Below, in pieces: positions 9,957 to 22,501 of a stretch of DNA of 64,000 nt. Below the pieces are notes generated by a model, which was given only the letters and a program-made list of their open reading frames with translations, made no database searches and had not been told where the DNA came from. The stretch is from Bacillus swezeyi. GTDB taxonomy: Bacteria; Bacillota; Bacilli; Bacillales; Bacillaceae. Positions within the stretch are counted from its first letter, which is position 1. Each line of letters starts with the position of its first letter. The stretch lies in assembly GCF_001969815.1 (NCBI RefSeq), contig NZ_MRBK01000031.1, positions 24,701 through 88,700 on the forward strand, in the 5' to 3' direction. A program made the position numbers and the translations under genes.

Positions 9957-10225
9957 ATAGACATACATACGTATCTCGACTGACGGATCCGAGTATACTG
10001 AAGCCCTGTTTTATAGAGAGAAGCTCCGTGGTGGTGAAAGAGTTTCAGCAGAAGATCAGTAGAAGCTAATCCTGAGTGCAGGCGAAAACCTGCCGTCTTT
10101 ATCCGGCGTTACTCGGATATAAAGGTGATGGGCGTCTATTCGCCCATAATCAGGGTGGTACCGCGAGAGGAGCTCTCGTCCCTGTGTAAACGCATGTTTG
10201 CATAGGGCGGGGGCTTTTTATATTG
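9957..10225 (+). promoter_or_regulatory. T-box leader controlling alaS
   Basis: The untranslated leader carries the T-box sequence AGGGTGGTACCGCG at 10152-10165, the region that pairs with the uncharged tRNA acceptor end. It is followed by a long terminator hairpin: CTCTCGTCCCTG pairs with CATAGGGCGGGGG, then a T run near 10216-10220. Upstream structures include the AG-rich motif (AGAGAGAAGCTCC) of stem I. Uncharged tRNA-Ala is expected to stabilise the antiterminator and allow alaS transcription. I did not resolve the specifier codon position exactly; a GCT occurs in the stem I region. Confidence 0.93.
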
Positions 10226-10253
10226 CATGTGATTATCTAAAGGAGGAATAATA

Positions 10254-12890
10254 ATGAAGGCATTAACATCCGCACAAGTGCGTCAAATGTTTTTGGATTT
10301 TTTTAAAGAGAAAGGGCATGCAGTAGAACCGAGCGCTTCTCTTATTCCGCATGAAGATCCTTCACTGCTTTGGATCAACAGCGGAGTCGCAACCCTGAAA
10401 AAATATTTTGACGGACGGGTGGTGCCGGAAAATCCGCGCATCTGCAATGCGCAAAAATCAATCCGGACAAATGATATTGAAAATGTCGGAAAAACAGCGC
10501 GCCACCATACGTTTTTTGAAATGCTCGGAAACTTTTCGATCGGTGATTATTTTAAAGAAGAAGCAATCGAATGGGCGTGGGAATTTTTAACCGCTCCAAA
10601 ATGGATCGGCTTCGACCCTGAACGCCTGTCCGTCACAGTCCATCCGGAAGATGATGAAGCTTACGAATTATGGGCGAAAAAAATCGGCGTTCCCGAAGAG
10701 CGGATCATCAGACTGGAAGGGAACTTCTGGGATATCGGAGAAGGCCCGAGCGGTCCGAATACGGAAATTTTCTATGATCGCGGAGAAGCCTACGGAAATG
10801 ATCTGACAGATCCGGAGCTTTATCCCGGCGGAGAAAACGAGCGGTACCTTGAAGTATGGAATCTCGTGTTTTCCGAATTCAACCACAATCCCGACGGAAC
10901 GTACACACCGCTTCCGAAGAAAAACATTGATACAGGGATGGGTCTTGAACGGATGGTATCCGTGATTCAAGATGCCAAGACGAACTACGATACAGATCTG
11001 TTTATACCGATCATTAAAGCGACTGAAGCCATTTCAGGAGAAAAATACGGTACTTCAGCAGAAAAGGATACCGCCTTTAAGGTTGTGGCGGATCATATCC
11101 GGACGGCTGCGTTTGCGGTCGGCGACGGAGCGCTTCCGTCCAACGAAGGACGCGGCTATGTCATCAGAAGGCTGCTCCGCCGTGCTGTGCGCTATGCAAA
11201 GTCAATCAATATCAACCGCCCGTTCATGTATGAACTCGTTCCGGTTGTGGCTGACATTATGGCTGCTTTTTACTCCGAGGTCAAAGAGAAAACGGAATTT
11301 ATCGCGAAAGTCATCAAAACGGAAGAAGAGCGTTTCCATGAAACATTGAATGAAGGCTTGGCCATTTTGTCTGAAGTCATTCAAAAAGAGAAAGCAAAAG
11401 GAAGCAGCGTCATTCCCGGTGAAGATGTCTTTAAACTGTATGATACGTACGGATTCCCTGTCGAACTGACGGAAGAGTACGCTGGAGATGAGGGCATGAA
11501 GGTCGACCATAGAGGCTTTGAACGCGAAATGGACAAGCAGCGCGAACGCGCGCGCCAGGCCCGCCAGGAAGTCGGCAGCATGCAGGTTCAAGGCGGCGCT
11601 CTTCGCGACGTCATGACCGAAAGCGAGTTTATCGGCTATACGGATATGAAAACGGAAACCAAAATCGCCGAGCTTCTGCAAGACGGCGAACTTGCCGATG
11701 CGGTTCATGAAGGCAATGCTGTTCAATTCATCTTAGAGAAAACGCCATTTTATGCCGAAAGCGGCGGACAAATCGGCGACAAAGGCTGGGTAAGAAGCGG
11801 TGAGGCTGTGGTTCGCATCACAGATGTCAAAAAAGCGCCAAACGGCCAGCATCTGCATGAAGGGATCGTTGAAAGCGGAACAGTTGAAAAAGGCATGAAC
11901 GTAACAGCTGAAGTGACAGACCGTCTTAGAAAAGATATCGTCAAAAACCATACGGCGACACACCTTCTCCATCAGGCGTTGAAAGATGTGCTCGGAACGC
12001 ATGTCAACCAAGCCGGATCACTCGTGTCAGACAGCCGCCTGCGCTTTGACTTCTCCCATTTCGGTCAAGTGACAAAAGAAGAGCTCGAACAAATCGAAAC
12101 AAAAGTGAATGAAAAAATTTGGGATTCGATTCCTGTTCAAATTGACTTAAAGCCGATCGATGAAGCGAAAGCAATGGGAGCCATGGCATTGTTCGGAGAA
12201 AAATACGGGGATATCGTCCGCGTCGTCAAAGTCGGAGACTACAGCATCGAGCTGTGCGGAGGCTGCCATGTGAAGAATACCGCTGAAATAGGCCTCTTTA
12301 AAATCGTTTCAGAATCAGGCATCGGTGCCGGCACCCGCCGGATTGAAGCCGTAACAGGCCAAGGAGCCTATCAGGAAATGAATGCCAAGCTCGAGCTTCT
12401 CGAACATGCCGCAGAAGTTCTGAAAACCAATGTGAATGAAGTTCCGAAGCGGATTGAATCACTGCAGTCTGATTTAAAAGATGCGCATAGGGAGAATGAA
12501 TCCCTGCTTGCTAAGCTCGGCAACAAAGAAGCGGGAGAGATTTTGGAAAAGGTAAAAGAAATTGGCGGAATCAAACTGCTCGCGGAAAAAGTCAATGCCA
12601 AAGATATGAATCACTTGCGCACGATGGTCGATGAACTGAAAGCGAAATTAGGCTCAGCTGTAATTGTGCTCGGAGCGGTTCAAAATGAAAAAGTGAATAT
12701 TTCTGCCGGAGTTACAAAAGATTTAATAGAGAGAGGTTTCCATGCTGGCAAACTTGTCAAACAAGTCGCTGAAGCGTGCGGTGGCGGCGGTGGCGGTCGT
12801 CCTGACATGGCTCAGGCAGGAGGAAAACAGCCTGAAAAATTGGAAGAAGCTTTATCTTCTGCAGAAGAATGGGTGAAATCCGTTTTATAA
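10254..12890 (+). CDS. alaS: Alanine--tRNA ligase
   Basis: This class II synthetase charges tRNA-Ala and edits mischarged Ser and Gly. The 878-residue protein has the N-terminal catalytic core ([20 protein letters not shown]), the tRNA-recognition domain, the editing domain with HTATHLLH and the distal CGGCH metal ligands, and the C-terminal C-Ala domain ending with a glycine-rich [15 protein letters not shown] segment. ATG at 10254 follows AAAGGAGG. It is preceded by its own T-box and promoter and followed by the conserved yrzL-yrrK-yrzB run. Confidence 0.97.
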   Translation: MKALTSAQVRQMFLDFFKEKGHAVEPSASLIPHEDPSLLWINSGVATLKKYFDGRVVPENPRICNAQKSIRTNDIENVGKTARHHTFFEMLGNFSIGDYFKEEAIEWAWEFLTAPKWIGFDPERLSVTVHPEDDEAYELWAKKIGVPEERIIRLEGNFWDIGEGPSGPNTEIFYDRGEAYGNDLTDPELYPGGENERYLEVWNLVFSEFNHNPDGTYTPLPKKNIDTGMGLERMVSVIQDAKTNYDTDLFIPIIKATEAISGEKYGTSAEKDTAFKVVADHIRTAAFAVGDGALPSNEGRGYVIRRLLRRAVRYAKSININRPFMYELVPVVADIMAAFYSEVKEKTEFIAKVIKTEEERFHETLNEGLAILSEVIQKEKAKGSSVIPGEDVFKLYDTYGFPVELTEEYAGDEGMKVDHRGFEREMDKQRERARQARQEVGSMQVQGGALRDVMTESEFIGYTDMKTETKIAELLQDGELADAVHEGNAVQFILEKTPFYAESGGQIGDKGWVRSGEAVVRITDVKKAPNGQHLHEGIVESGTVEKGMNVTAEVTDRLRKDIVKNHTATHLLHQALKDVLGTHVNQAGSLVSDSRLRFDFSHFGQVTKEELEQIETKVNEKIWDSIPVQIDLKPIDEAKAMGAMALFGEKYGDIVRVVKVGDYSIELCGGCHVKNTAEIGLFKIVSESGIGAGTRRIEAVTGQGAYQEMNAKLELLEHAAEVLKTNVNEVPKRIESLQSDLKDAHRENESLLAKLGNKEAGEILEKVKEIGGIKLLAEKVNAKDMNHLRTMVDELKAKLGSAVIVLGAVQNEKVNISAGVTKDLIERGFHAGKLVKQVAEACGGGGGGRPDMAQAGGKQPEKLEEALSSAEEWVKSVL

Positions 12891-12974
12891 ATGGCCGATG
12901 TAGTGTAGAATGATGATAGAGAAGGTATTCAGGCTGAAACTTTGCCTGCGAATTTGGGAAAGAGGTGCAAAACG

Positions 12975-13241
12975 GTGAGCTCATTTGATAAGACGATGAA
13001 ATTTAACTTTTCCGACGACTCAATGGAGACAAACGTAAATGAGGTGCTGATAACCGTCCACGACGCGCTTCAGGAAAAAGGCTACAACCCGATCAACCAA
13101 ATTGTCGGATATTTGCTATCAGGTGATCCCGCTTACATTCCAAGGCATCAAGATGCACGCAATCTGATTCGGAAAATTGAGAGAGACGAGATAATCGAAG
13201 AACTGGTTAAATCGTACTTAGAACAGCATAAAGAGGCGTAA
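12975..13241 (+). CDS. yrzL: IreB-family regulatory protein YrzL (UPF0297/DUF965)
   Basis: An 88-residue cytoplasmic protein of the IreB family. In Enterococcus the homologue is phosphorylated by the PASTA kinase IreK and modulates cephalosporin resistance; the role in Bacillus is unclear. The conserved blocks [16 protein letters not shown] and [21 protein letters not shown] are both present. The start is GTG at 12975, seven bases from AGAGGTG; the upstream in-frame ATG at 12942 lacks a ribosome site and would add non-family residues. It lies two bases upstream of yrrK. Confidence 0.93.
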   Translation: MSSFDKTMKFNFSDDSMETNVNEVLITVHDALQEKGYNPINQIVGYLLSGDPAYIPRHQDARNLIRKIERDEIIEELVKSYLEQHKEA

Positions 13242-13243
13242 AG

Positions 13244-13660
13244 ATGCGAATATTAGGTTTGGATTTAGGTTCAAAAACGCTCGGCGTCGCACTCAGCGAT
13301 GAAATGGGCTGGACGGCGCAGGGAATTGAAACGGTCAAAATTGACGAAGCGAGCGGTGATTACGGGTTGAGCCGCCTCGCTGAGTTAACGAAAGACTATA
13401 CAATAGATAAAATTGTACTCGGGTTTCCCAAAAACATGAACGGTACCGTCGGCCCGAGGGGAGAAGCCAGCCAGAAATTTGCGGAAGTGCTTGAAGAAGC
13501 ATTTCAAATTCCCGTTGTGCTTTGGGACGAGCGGCTCTCGACGATGGCAGCCGAAAAGATGCTGATTTCAGCAGACGTAAGCAGGCAAAAACGGAAAAAA
13601 GTAATTGATAAAATGGCTGCTGTGATGATCCTGCAAGGATATCTCGACAGCCTAAACTAA
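13244..13660 (+). CDS. yrrK: YqgF/RuvX family nuclease YrrK (Holliday-junction-resolvase-like, 16S rRNA maturation)
   Basis: A 138-residue RNase H-fold protein. Members act in 16S rRNA 5'-end processing and were first predicted to be Holliday junction resolvases. The sequence shows the first catalytic Asp in [20 protein letters not shown] (D7), the middle acidic motif region [15 protein letters not shown], and [12 protein letters not shown] near the C-terminus. ATG at 13244 comes two bases after the yrzL stop, implying translational coupling within the alaS-yrzL-yrrK-yrzB cluster. Confidence 0.92.
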   Translation: MRILGLDLGSKTLGVALSDEMGWTAQGIETVKIDEASGDYGLSRLAELTKDYTIDKIVLGFPKNMNGTVGPRGEASQKFAEVLEEAFQIPVVLWDERLSTMAAEKMLISADVSRQKRKKVIDKMAAVMILQGYLDSLN

Positions 13661-13673
13661 TGAGGTGATCATA

Positions 13674-13958
13674 ATGGAACACGGAGAAAAAAACATTACG
13701 ATTGTAGACGATAAAGGAAATGAACAGCTTTGTGAGGTTCTCTTCACATTTGACAGCGATAAATTTGATAAGTCCTATGTGCTGTACTATCCGATCGAAT
13801 CACAGGATGAAGAAGAAATTGAAATTCATGCTTCAAGCTTTCAGCCGAATGAAAACGGTGAAGACGGAGAATTGATGCCGATCGAAACAGAAGAAGAATG
13901 GGATATGATCGAAGAGACGCTGAACACGTTTTTAGCGGATGAAGAAGAGGAAGAATAA
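13674..13958 (+). CDS. yrzB: DUF1292 family protein YrzB
   Basis: A 94-residue, very acidic cytoplasmic protein (UPF0473/DUF1292) of unknown function that is conserved downstream of yrrK across Firmicutes. It includes [21 protein letters not shown] and ends DEEEEE. ATG at 13674 is chosen over an in-frame ATT-rich upstream start because GAGGTGAT (13662-13669) is at the right distance. A terminator follows. Confidence 0.9.
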   Translation: MEHGEKNITIVDDKGNEQLCEVLFTFDSDKFDKSYVLYYPIESQDEEEIEIHASSFQPNENGEDGELMPIETEEEWDMIEETLNTFLADEEEEE

Positions 13959-13988
13959 AAAAAGCTGCCGCAAGGCGGCTTTTTTTTA
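13957..13988 (+). terminator. Rho-independent terminator after yrzB
   Basis: AGCTGCCG, loop CAA, then GGCGGCT and a run of eight T. It closes the alaS cluster. Confidence 0.85.
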
Positions 13989-14064
13989 TGAAAACATTTT
14001 GTAATAAATTGCCGAATGAAAACGAATCATGTAGTATATAGCATGGGAGGAGAGGAGGACATAA

Positions 14065-15159
14065 ATGTTTGAAGATCAGACCAAGAAATCGTTTATTAAA
14101 AAACTCCTTAATCATAAAATAAAGTTTTGGCTGGCGGTTGCGGCCGTGCTGCTGATTTTAGGCGCGGGCGGCTTTTCGCTGTATGTCAAATCAGCTCTTG
14201 AACCGGTCGATAAAAATAGCCAAAAAATGGTGAACATCTATATTCCGAAAGGATCGAGTGTTTCTTCCATTGCTGCGAAATTAAAAGAACAACATTTAAT
14301 TAAAAACGAAAAAGTATTTATCGCCTATGTCAAATTTAAAAACGCCCCCGGCTTCCAAGCGGGAAACTTCCAGCTGAGCCAATCAATGGACCCTGCCGGC
14401 ATGATTGAAAAGCTGACAAGCGCGTCGCACGTGCCGGCCTTTAAAATCGTTATTCCTGAAGGCAGACAGCTCAGCGAAATCGCCGACATTATCGCCGGAG
14501 AAACCAACTTCTCCAAACAAGACATTATGAACAAGCTTGATGACCGGGAATTTATCGAGACATTAAAAAAGAAATATCCGAAATTGATCACGGACGAGGT
14601 GTTCAGCAAGAACATCAAACATCCGCTTGAGGGATATCTCTATCCTGCGACATATCCTTTCTATGATCCGGATACGAAGCTTGAGACCATCATTGAAGCG
14701 ATGATCAAGCAAACCGAAAGACTTGCCGAAAAATATCAGTCACAGATGAGCGATCAAAAAATGACTGTTCACAAAACGCTTACAATGGCATCTTTAATTG
14801 AAGAAGAAGCGACGGAAAAAGCGGACCGCCATAAAATTTCCAGCGTATTCTACAATCGTTTAGCCAAAAAGATGCCGCTGCAAACAGATCCGACTGTTTT
14901 ATATGCGCTTGGAAAACATAAACACCGTGTCGTCTATAAAGACCTTGAGGCAAATTCCCCATATAATACGTACAAAAATACCGGGCTTCCGCCAGGACCG
15001 ATTTCAAATGCGGGGGAAACATCCTGGGAAGCAGCATTAAACCCGGATAAAACAGAATATGTCTACTTTCTCGCTAAGAAAAACGGAGAAGTTGTTTTTA
15101 CAAAAACACTTGAAGAGCATAATCATGCAAAATCAAAGTACATCACCAACACTCAGTAG
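14065..15159 (+). CDS. mltG: Endolytic murein transglycosylase MltG (YceG-like, YrrL)
   Basis: MltG is a membrane-anchored lytic transglycosylase that cuts nascent glycan strands during peptidoglycan synthesis. The 364-residue protein has one N-terminal membrane helix (about residues 17-37, FWLAVAAVLLILGAGGFSLYV), a LysM-like domain beginning with IYIPKGSSVSSIAAKL, and the YceG catalytic domain with SLIEEEA holding the presumed catalytic glutamate (about residue 250), plus SPYNTYKNTGLPPGPISNAG. ATG at 14065 follows a GGAGAGGAGG stretch. A weak terminator lies at 15187-15214. Confidence 0.92.
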   Translation: MFEDQTKKSFIKKLLNHKIKFWLAVAAVLLILGAGGFSLYVKSALEPVDKNSQKMVNIYIPKGSSVSSIAAKLKEQHLIKNEKVFIAYVKFKNAPGFQAGNFQLSQSMDPAGMIEKLTSASHVPAFKIVIPEGRQLSEIADIIAGETNFSKQDIMNKLDDREFIETLKKKYPKLITDEVFSKNIKHPLEGYLYPATYPFYDPDTKLETIIEAMIKQTERLAEKYQSQMSDQKMTVHKTLTMASLIEEEATEKADRHKISSVFYNRLAKKMPLQTDPTVLYALGKHKHRVVYKDLEANSPYNTYKNTGLPPGPISNAGETSWEAALNPDKTEYVYFLAKKNGEVVFTKTLEEHNHAKSKYITNTQ

Positions 15160-15186
15160 CGAGCAGGCAAGGCCGGAAGGGAATGA

Positions 15187-15214
15187 GGGGAGAGTAAAAA
15201 ATACTCTCCTTTTA
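15187..15214 (+). terminator. Rho-independent terminator after mltG
   Basis: GGAGAGTA and TACTCTCC pair around an A-rich loop and are followed by TTTTATT. Confidence 0.75.
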
Positions 15215-15324
15215 TTCGCAAATGCAATGGTTTTATGGTAAAATATATCGGGTTGTTTATTCGAGAAAAGACATTCACTGCTTTAGGAGAGTTCTAAACA
15301 TCTGACCTAAAGCTCTTTTTATGA

Positions 15325-16930
<1,606 letters not shown>

Positions 16931-16944
16931 AAGGAGGGATCACC

Positions 16945-18213
16945 ATGTCTGCAGTACAAGATAAAATTTCCAAAATCGTGAATGGGAAGCGCGTCATTAC
17001 GAAAAAGCCTGAACTTCTTGCACCGGCGGGAAATTTGGAAAAGCTGAAAATCGCCGTGCATTACGGAGCAGACGCGGTATTTATCGGCGGACGTGAATAT
17101 GGACTCCGCTCAAACGCAGATAATTTTTCCATTGAAGAAATGGCTGAAGGCGTTGAATTCGCCCAAAAATACGGTGCCAAGATTTATGTGACGACAAATA
17201 TTTTTGCACATGAAGAAAACATCGACGGCCTTGAAGCTTATTTGCGCGATTTGCAAGGTGCCGGCGTCTCGGGTATTATCGTCGCCGATCCGCTGATCAT
17301 TGAAACGTGCCGGAGGGTCGCTCCAAAGCTTGAAGTGCACTTAAGCACCCAGCAGTCCCTTTCAAACTGGAAAGCTGTTCAGTTTTGGAAGGAGGAAGGT
17401 CTTGAGCGGGTTGTGCTTGCACGTGAAACAAGCGCGCTTGAGATCAAAGAAATGAAAGAAAAAGTCGACATCGAAATCGAAACGTTCATTCATGGTGCGA
17501 TGTGCATCGCCTATTCAGGACGCTGCGTACTGAGCAATCACATGACGGCCAGGGATTCAAACCGCGGAGGCTGCTGCCAGTCCTGCCGCTGGGATTATGA
17601 CCTGTACCAGACGGACGGGGCAAATGCGCTTCCGCTTTATCAAGAAGAAGATGAGCCGTTTGCAATGAGCCCCAAGGATCTGAAGCTGATCGAATCGATT
17701 CCGCAAATGATTGAAATGGGCATTGACAGCTTGAAAATTGAAGGACGGATGAAATCGATCCATTATATTGCAACAGTCGTCAGTGTCTACAGAAAAGTGA
17801 TCGATGCGTATTGTGCAGATCCTGAAGGCTTCGTCATCAAGGAAGAATGGCTGAAAGAACTGGACAAATGCGCAAACAGAGACACGGCGCCGGCCTTCTT
17901 TGAAGGAACACCGGGCTATGAAGAGCAAATGTTCGGCGTACACGGCAAAAAGACGACATATGACTTTGCCGGCCTTGTCCTTGATTATGATGAGGAAACA
18001 AAAATCGTGACGCTCCAGCAGCGCAACTTCTTTAAGACCGGAGATGAAGTTGAATTTTTCGGTCCGGAAATTGAAAACTTCACATGCAAAATTGAAACGA
18101 TTTGGGACGAAAAAGGCAATGTACTTGACGCAGCCCGCCATCCCCTGCAAATCGTCAGATTTAAAGTGGACAACAAGATCTATAAGAGCAACATGATGAG
18201 AAAGGGGCAGTAA
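16945..18213 (+). CDS. trhP2: U32-family protein TrhP2 (YrrO), tRNA hydroxylation
   Basis: Large U32 protein of the prephenate-dependent tRNA wobble hydroxylation pathway. The 422-residue sequence shows [27 protein letters not shown] at the N-terminus and [32 protein letters not shown] followed by CQSCRW; these cysteines match the Fe-S ligand set of the family. A C-terminal beta-barrel region starts near 330. ATG at 16945 follows AAGGAGGGATCACC; a longer in-frame extension back to 16849 overlaps trhP1 and is rejected. Confidence 0.9.
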   Translation: MSAVQDKISKIVNGKRVITKKPELLAPAGNLEKLKIAVHYGADAVFIGGREYGLRSNADNFSIEEMAEGVEFAQKYGAKIYVTTNIFAHEENIDGLEAYLRDLQGAGVSGIIVADPLIIETCRRVAPKLEVHLSTQQSLSNWKAVQFWKEEGLERVVLARETSALEIKEMKEKVDIEIETFIHGAMCIAYSGRCVLSNHMTARDSNRGGCCQSCRWDYDLYQTDGANALPLYQEEDEPFAMSPKDLKLIESIPQMIEMGIDSLKIEGRMKSIHYIATVVSVYRKVIDAYCADPEGFVIKEEWLKELDKCANRDTAPAFFEGTPGYEEQMFGVHGKKTTYDFAGLVLDYDEETKIVTLQQRNFFKTGDEVEFFGPEIENFTCKIETIWDEKGNVLDAARHPLQIVRFKVDNKIYKSNMMRKGQ

Positions 18214-18217
18214 TGGC

Positions 18218-18853
18218 ATGGGGAAGAAACCGGTAGTCATTGGAATAGCGGGAGGCTCAGGATCCGGCAAGACGAGCGTCACCAGATCCATTTATGAACA
18301 GTTCAAGGGCCACTCCATTTTAATGCTCGAGCAAGATTTGTATTATAAAGATCAAAGCCATCTGCCATTTGAAGAACGGCTGAACACAAACTATGATCAT
18401 CCGCTTGCATTCGATAATGACTTTTTAATCGAGCATTTAAACGAATTGCTGGCACACAGGCCGATTAAAAAGCCGATTTACGATTACAAGCTGCATACGC
18501 GCTCAGAAGAAGTCGTGCATGTCGATCCGAAAGATGTTATTATTTTGGAAGGAATCCTTGTTCTCGAGGATGAAAGGCTCCGCGATTTAATGGACATCAA
18601 GCTGTATGTCGATACGGACGCCGACCTGCGGATCATCAGAAGAATGCTTCGCGACATTAAAGAACGGGGACGCTCGATTGATTCTGTCATTGAACAGTAC
18701 ATCTCCGTCGTCAGACCGATGCACAATCAATTTGTAGAACCGACAAAACGCTATGCTGATATCATAATTCCGGAAGGCGGCCAAAACCGCGTCGCAATCG
18801 ACCTGATGGTTACAAAAATACAAACAATTCTTGAACAAAACGCGATTTTATAA
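18218..18853 (+). CDS. udk: Uridine kinase
   Basis: Phosphorylates uridine and cytidine in pyrimidine salvage. The 211-residue protein has Walker [15 protein letters not shown] at 8-21, the lid and substrate segment YDHPLAFD, the DVIILEGIL Walker-B-like motif, and [16 protein letters not shown] at 18218 lies eight bases after AAAGGGG and five bases after trhP2, so it is probably the last gene of the trmR-trhP1-trhP2-udk unit. A terminator-like hairpin follows. Confidence 0.94.
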   Translation: MGKKPVVIGIAGGSGSGKTSVTRSIYEQFKGHSILMLEQDLYYKDQSHLPFEERLNTNYDHPLAFDNDFLIEHLNELLAHRPIKKPIYDYKLHTRSEEVVHVDPKDVIILEGILVLEDERLRDLMDIKLYVDTDADLRIIRRMLRDIKERGRSIDSVIEQYISVVRPMHNQFVEPTKRYADIIIPEGGQNRVAIDLMVTKIQTILEQNAIL

Positions 18854-18901
18854 TAACATAGCATAGACAAAGTCAACTCTGACCATATTATGTATAGAAA
18901 T

Positions 18902-18931
18902 TGAAGGGATCTCGCTCGAGCCCTTCTTTAA
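18902..18931 (+). terminator. Terminator-like hairpin after udk
   Basis: GAAGGG pairs with CCCTTC around CTCG and CGAG inner pairs, followed by TTTAA. The T run is short, so termination may be partial. Confidence 0.55.
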
Positions 18932-19091
18932 CTGTATAACCACGATTAACCGGAGCCTTCCATCCGGTTTTCATTATACTTTACAAATATGGGAGAGAAG
19001 AAGGGGACATGGGTTGTCCTCATTCTTGTATATTCAAGTCTATACTCTCACATACAAGTGATGAGGGACCAACTAGAAGGAGTGAAGGAAC

Positions 19092-19568
19092 ATGGCACAA
19101 GAGAAAGTATTTCCTATGACAGAAAAAGGGAAGCAAAAACTTGAAGAAGAACTTGAGTATTTGAAAACGGTTAAACGGAAAGAGGTTGTGGAGCGGATCA
19201 AGATTGCAAGAAGTTTCGGCGACCTTTCTGAAAACTCCGAGTATGATTCGGCAAAAGAAGAACAAGCCTTTGTAGAAGGGCGTATTACTACACTTGACAA
19301 TATGATTCGAAATGCAAAGATCATTGAAGACGATATTGAAAATTCAAATATTGTCGGACTTGGCAAAACCGTCACATTTACAGAACTTCCTGACGGTGAA
19401 GAAGAATCTTATACGATTGTGGGCAGCGCGGAAGCCGATCCGTTTGAAGGAAAAATCTCAAACGATTCCCCAATTGCCAAAAGCCTTATCGGCAAACAGG
19501 TCGGAGACGAGGTTACCGTACAGACGCCCGGCGGAGAAATGCTTGTAAAAATTGTGAAAATTTCATAA
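19092..19568 (+). CDS. greA: Transcription elongation factor GreA
   Basis: GreA binds the RNA polymerase secondary channel and stimulates cleavage of backtracked RNA. The 158-residue protein has the N-terminal coiled coil ([23 protein letters not shown]), the loop with acidic residues at its tip ([16 protein letters not shown]) and the FKBP-like C-terminal domain ([23 protein letters not shown]). ATG follows AGAAGGAGTGAAGGAAC. It ends 54 bases before pbpI with a terminator hairpin between. Confidence 0.96.
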   Translation: MAQEKVFPMTEKGKQKLEEELEYLKTVKRKEVVERIKIARSFGDLSENSEYDSAKEEQAFVEGRITTLDNMIRNAKIIEDDIENSNIVGLGKTVTFTELPDGEEESYTIVGSAEADPFEGKISNDSPIAKSLIGKQVGDEVTVQTPGGEMLVKIVKIS

Positions 19569-19588
19569 AATTTGTTTAGCAAACCATG

Positions 19589-19619
19589 ACCTCGTCCACA
19601 ATGTGGATGAGGTGTTTTT
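19589..19619 (+). terminator. Rho-independent terminator after greA, overlapping the pbpI ribosome site
   Basis: ACCTCGTCCAC (19589-19599) pairs with GTGGATGAGGT (19603-19613) over an AAT loop and is followed by GTTTTT. The GAGGTG that would serve as the pbpI ribosome site lies in the 3' arm, so the hairpin may also hold down translation of read-through RNA. Confidence 0.8.
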
Positions 19620-19622
19620 ATA

Positions 19623-21377
19623 ATGAAAATACGAAAGCGTATGACATGGGTGTCGATTTTAATTTCGGCTGCATTATTATTTCTGCTGATCAGACTGGCG
19701 GAAATTCAATTGTTTTTTACGGAATCCTTTTCAAAACGGAATGTGAACTTAATTCAGGAAAGCGTCAAACAGCGCACGGAAGAGGTTCAGATTTCAGACG
19801 GGAGAGGATCTTTTTTAGACCGCAACGGCGAACACTTGTCCGTCAGCCAAAAGCCAGCCATTGTCTTATTTCCTTTTTTAAAAAAGCAGCCATGGCCGAT
19901 TGAAGAAGCTTCAGACATTTTAAACATGTCTGAAGCAGAGCTCAATGAAAAGCTGGAAAAGGCGAAAAAACCCGTCATTCTCACCAAAAATGAAGAAAAG
20001 ACCTTTTCGAAGACGGCGCTCGAAAAAATCAATCAATTGAAATATCCGGGGATCTACGGCGTATACATAGAAGAAACAGAAAAAAACAGACTGGCTTCCC
20101 ATACGATTGGAATGACAAATCAAGACCCGGACCTTCTCCGCAGCAAATATCCGCATAAAGACGGGCTATCCATCAGCACGAAAATCGGCACTTTCGGGAT
20201 GGAACGGACATTTGACGAGTTCCTGCTTCCCGAGCAAGATACAAAACTGTTATATCATGTCGACGGATTGGGAAACCCTTTGTTTGGCATGGACGTCAAA
20301 TATACGGCAGATGCCAATCCATTCTATCCGCTGCAAATCAAAACAACGATCGATAAGCAGGTTCAGCAATCGCTGGAAGATGTTTTGAATGAACACAAGC
20401 TGCAAAAAGGCGGGGCTGTTCTGCTCGACATTGAAAACAGCAGTGTGCTGGCCATCGCCAGTAAACCCGATTTAAACATGGCTTCACAAAAAACACGGCA
20501 GAACTACATGATGACTCCGATGTATCCGGGTTCCGTTTTTAAAACCGTGATCGCCGCAGCAGCCATCGAAAACGGCTTGGACCATCCATCAAAAACATTC
20601 AACTGCAATTTGAATCTGTACGGTGAACCCGGGGAAGACAAAGGGAAGCTGAACCTGGCAGACAGTTTTGCAGAAAGCTGCAATTACACCTTTACGAATC
20701 TCGCTGGACAGCTTGTGGAAAAAAACAGCTCCATCATCGAAGATACAGCTCAAAAACTTGGCTTGACCGAACGTGTCGGGTGGGAAGGGAAGCTTTATCA
20801 TCAAGACCATTTCAGGCAGTTTTATCATGAAGTCACCGGGTCAATCTGGGGGGATGAACGAGATAAAAAAATCAAAAAAGCAGTAGCGCAGACCGCCATT
20901 GGCCAAAAGAATGTAAAGCTGACCCCTTTGGAGATCGCCAATATGATGGCGACCATCGCGAGAGGCGGGGAGAAAAAGCAAGTCAAAGTCGCAGACCAGA
21001 TCGAATACAAAAACGGCACAATGATGACGACTTTTAAAGATCAGAAGCTCTCAGGAGAAATGATCGATTCATTTACAGCCCAAAAGCTGCAAAAACTGCT
21101 CAGAAAAGTCGTTACATCTGATAAAGGGACAGGCCGGCGCTTCAGCGATCTCCCCTTTGATGTAGCGGGGAAATCGGGAACGGCGCAGACAGGCCGGCAG
21201 TCAAAAGATAAAAAAACGCTTTATCATAAGTGGTTCGCCGGCTATTTTCCGGCGGACAAGCCGAAATATGCGCTCGCTGTCGTCCATATGGACACGCCGG
21301 ATGGCAAGGCTGCGACAAATGCTGCATTTTATGATATTGTTAAAAAAGTATATGAAATTGAAAAGAACCAGACATAG
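19623..21377 (+). CDS. pbpI: Class B penicillin-binding protein PbpI (PBP4b, YrrR)
   Basis: A membrane-anchored transpeptidase that cross-links peptidoglycan; in B. subtilis it is expressed in the mother cell under sigma E and is dispensable. The 584-residue protein has an N-terminal membrane helix ([15 protein letters not shown]), a PBP dimerisation domain, and transpeptidase motifs SxxK in YPGSVFKTV, SxN in AESCNYTF, and KSG in [13 protein letters not shown] at 19623 is the only start fitting the membrane anchor; its GAGGTG lies in the greA terminator stem. It is followed by yrrS, as in B. subtilis. Confidence 0.92.
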   Translation: MKIRKRMTWVSILISAALLFLLIRLAEIQLFFTESFSKRNVNLIQESVKQRTEEVQISDGRGSFLDRNGEHLSVSQKPAIVLFPFLKKQPWPIEEASDILNMSEAELNEKLEKAKKPVILTKNEEKTFSKTALEKINQLKYPGIYGVYIEETEKNRLASHTIGMTNQDPDLLRSKYPHKDGLSISTKIGTFGMERTFDEFLLPEQDTKLLYHVDGLGNPLFGMDVKYTADANPFYPLQIKTTIDKQVQQSLEDVLNEHKLQKGGAVLLDIENSSVLAIASKPDLNMASQKTRQNYMMTPMYPGSVFKTVIAAAAIENGLDHPSKTFNCNLNLYGEPGEDKGKLNLADSFAESCNYTFTNLAGQLVEKNSSIIEDTAQKLGLTERVGWEGKLYHQDHFRQFYHEVTGSIWGDERDKKIKKAVAQTAIGQKNVKLTPLEIANMMATIARGGEKKQVKVADQIEYKNGTMMTTFKDQKLSGEMIDSFTAQKLQKLLRKVVTSDKGTGRRFSDLPFDVAGKSGTAQTGRQSKDKKTLYHKWFAGYFPADKPKYALAVVHMDTPDGKAATNAAFYDIVKKVYEIEKNQT

Positions 21378-21441
21378 AAGAAAGCCTCAGGTGATGATAA
21401 AATAAGAAACGAGGCAAGAGGGAGTAAAGGAGTGCAAAGAA

Positions 21442-22131
21442 TTGAGCAAAACAAGGGAATCTCGATTTGAAAATCGTGATAAGCGCAGGAAAGCGAATCT
21501 TGTGCTTAACATTTTAATAGGCATTGTGTTGGTGTTAATTGTTGTCGTTGCCAGCAGCCTGATGATGAACAGCCCGAAAGAGCAAGCGCAGCAGGATGTC
21601 TCGAAAAACGATGAACAGACGACAGAAGCGCCTGCATCTGGCAATAAAAAACAAACCTCTGATGAAGATATAAAAGATGAGAATAAAGGAAAAAACGATT
21701 CTGCTGACAAAAAAGACGCCGAATCAGATTCCGAAAAAGATAAAGATCAAGAGAATGCTTCAGACGACGACAAATCAAAATCCGACGATCCGTTTGAAGG
21801 AGCTGAAGTGACAGAAGGAGGCTCCAGCGGCAATGTCGAAAAGACGATCATCAATCCGAACTGGGAGCCTGTTGGAACAAAACAAAGCGGAGAACATACG
21901 GCCACATATGATTCTTCATCACAAGACTGGACGGAGATGCTTGAGGCGATCTCTTATGCAACAGGTGTTTCCAAAGACAACATGACGGTGATCTGGCTCG
22001 GAAACAACGGCGGTCCTCAAGATGCAAAAGGAACGATTCAGGCTACGGACAGCGGAGATAAATATCAGGTAGCCATCACATGGGTAGATGAAAAAGGCTG
22101 GAAGCCGACAAAGGTGGAAAAGCTGAAATAA
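21442..22131 (+). CDS. yrrS: DUF1510 membrane protein YrrS
   Basis: A 229-residue single-pass protein: basic cytoplasmic N-terminus, one membrane helix (VLNILIGIVLVLIVVVASSLM, about 20-40), a long acidic low-complexity linker rich in K, D, E, S (about 50-125), and a folded C-terminal DUF1510 domain (TYDSSSQDWTEMLEAISYATGVSKDNMTV). Function is unknown, but it follows pbpI and is probably exported to the forespore/mother-cell interface (inference). TTG at 21442 follows AAAGGAG. The linker suggests the C-terminal domain reaches through the wall. Confidence 0.88.
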   Translation: MSKTRESRFENRDKRRKANLVLNILIGIVLVLIVVVASSLMMNSPKEQAQQDVSKNDEQTTEAPASGNKKQTSDEDIKDENKGKNDSADKKDAESDSEKDKDQENASDDDKSKSDDPFEGAEVTEGGSSGNVEKTIINPNWEPVGTKQSGEHTATYDSSSQDWTEMLEAISYATGVSKDNMTVIWLGNNGGPQDAKGTIQATDSGDKYQVAITWVDEKGWKPTKVEKLK

Positions 22132-22135
22132 AGGA

Positions 22136-22171
22136 AAAAGCGGCGGTTTAATCAAACCGGCCGCTTTTTTT
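22136..22171. terminator. Bidirectional terminator between yrrS and yrzA
   Basis: AAAAGCGGCGGTTT and AAACCGGCCGCTTTT form a long stem flanked by A and T runs, serving convergent yrrS and yrzA. Confidence 0.85.
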
Positions 22172-22373
22172 ATGATTCAGTTTTAAAATGAACAGCTGCA
22201 CTGTATATCATCCGTCCGTCAACGACTGCCGTCTGGTGGGAAACCGAATGGAGCCTCAGCAAAAGGGCCTGATTATTTTCAATTTGTTCGTTCACCTTCT
22301 TTTCAAGCTCCTCTACGGTCGGCGCTTCAAAAAACTCAATTTTATCTTTGATCAGATCCAGTTTGAATGACAT
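22170..22373 (-). CDS. yrzA: DUF2536 family protein YrzA
   Basis: A 67-residue soluble protein of Bacillus family DUF2536 (LDLIKDKIEFFEAPTVEELEKKVNEQIENNQALLLRLHSVSHQT). Function unknown. ATG at 22373 is used because GGAGGA lies eight bases upstream; an ATG at 22388 is part of that same ribosome site. It is convergent with yrrS and divergent from yrrT. Confidence 0.85.
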   Translation of the reverse strand: MSFKLDLIKDKIEFFEAPTVEELEKKVNEQIENNQALLLRLHSVSHQTAVVDGRMIYSAAVHFKTES

Positions 22374-22501
22374 AAACCAATCCTCCATGTGTTTTAAGTC
22401 ACTCTTATTAAATCAGAGAAACTCTAAGGAGGCAAGGAAAATATAACCAAGCCGTTTTTCTATCCAAAATGAAGAACTTATGATAGGATAAGAACTAATT
22501 A

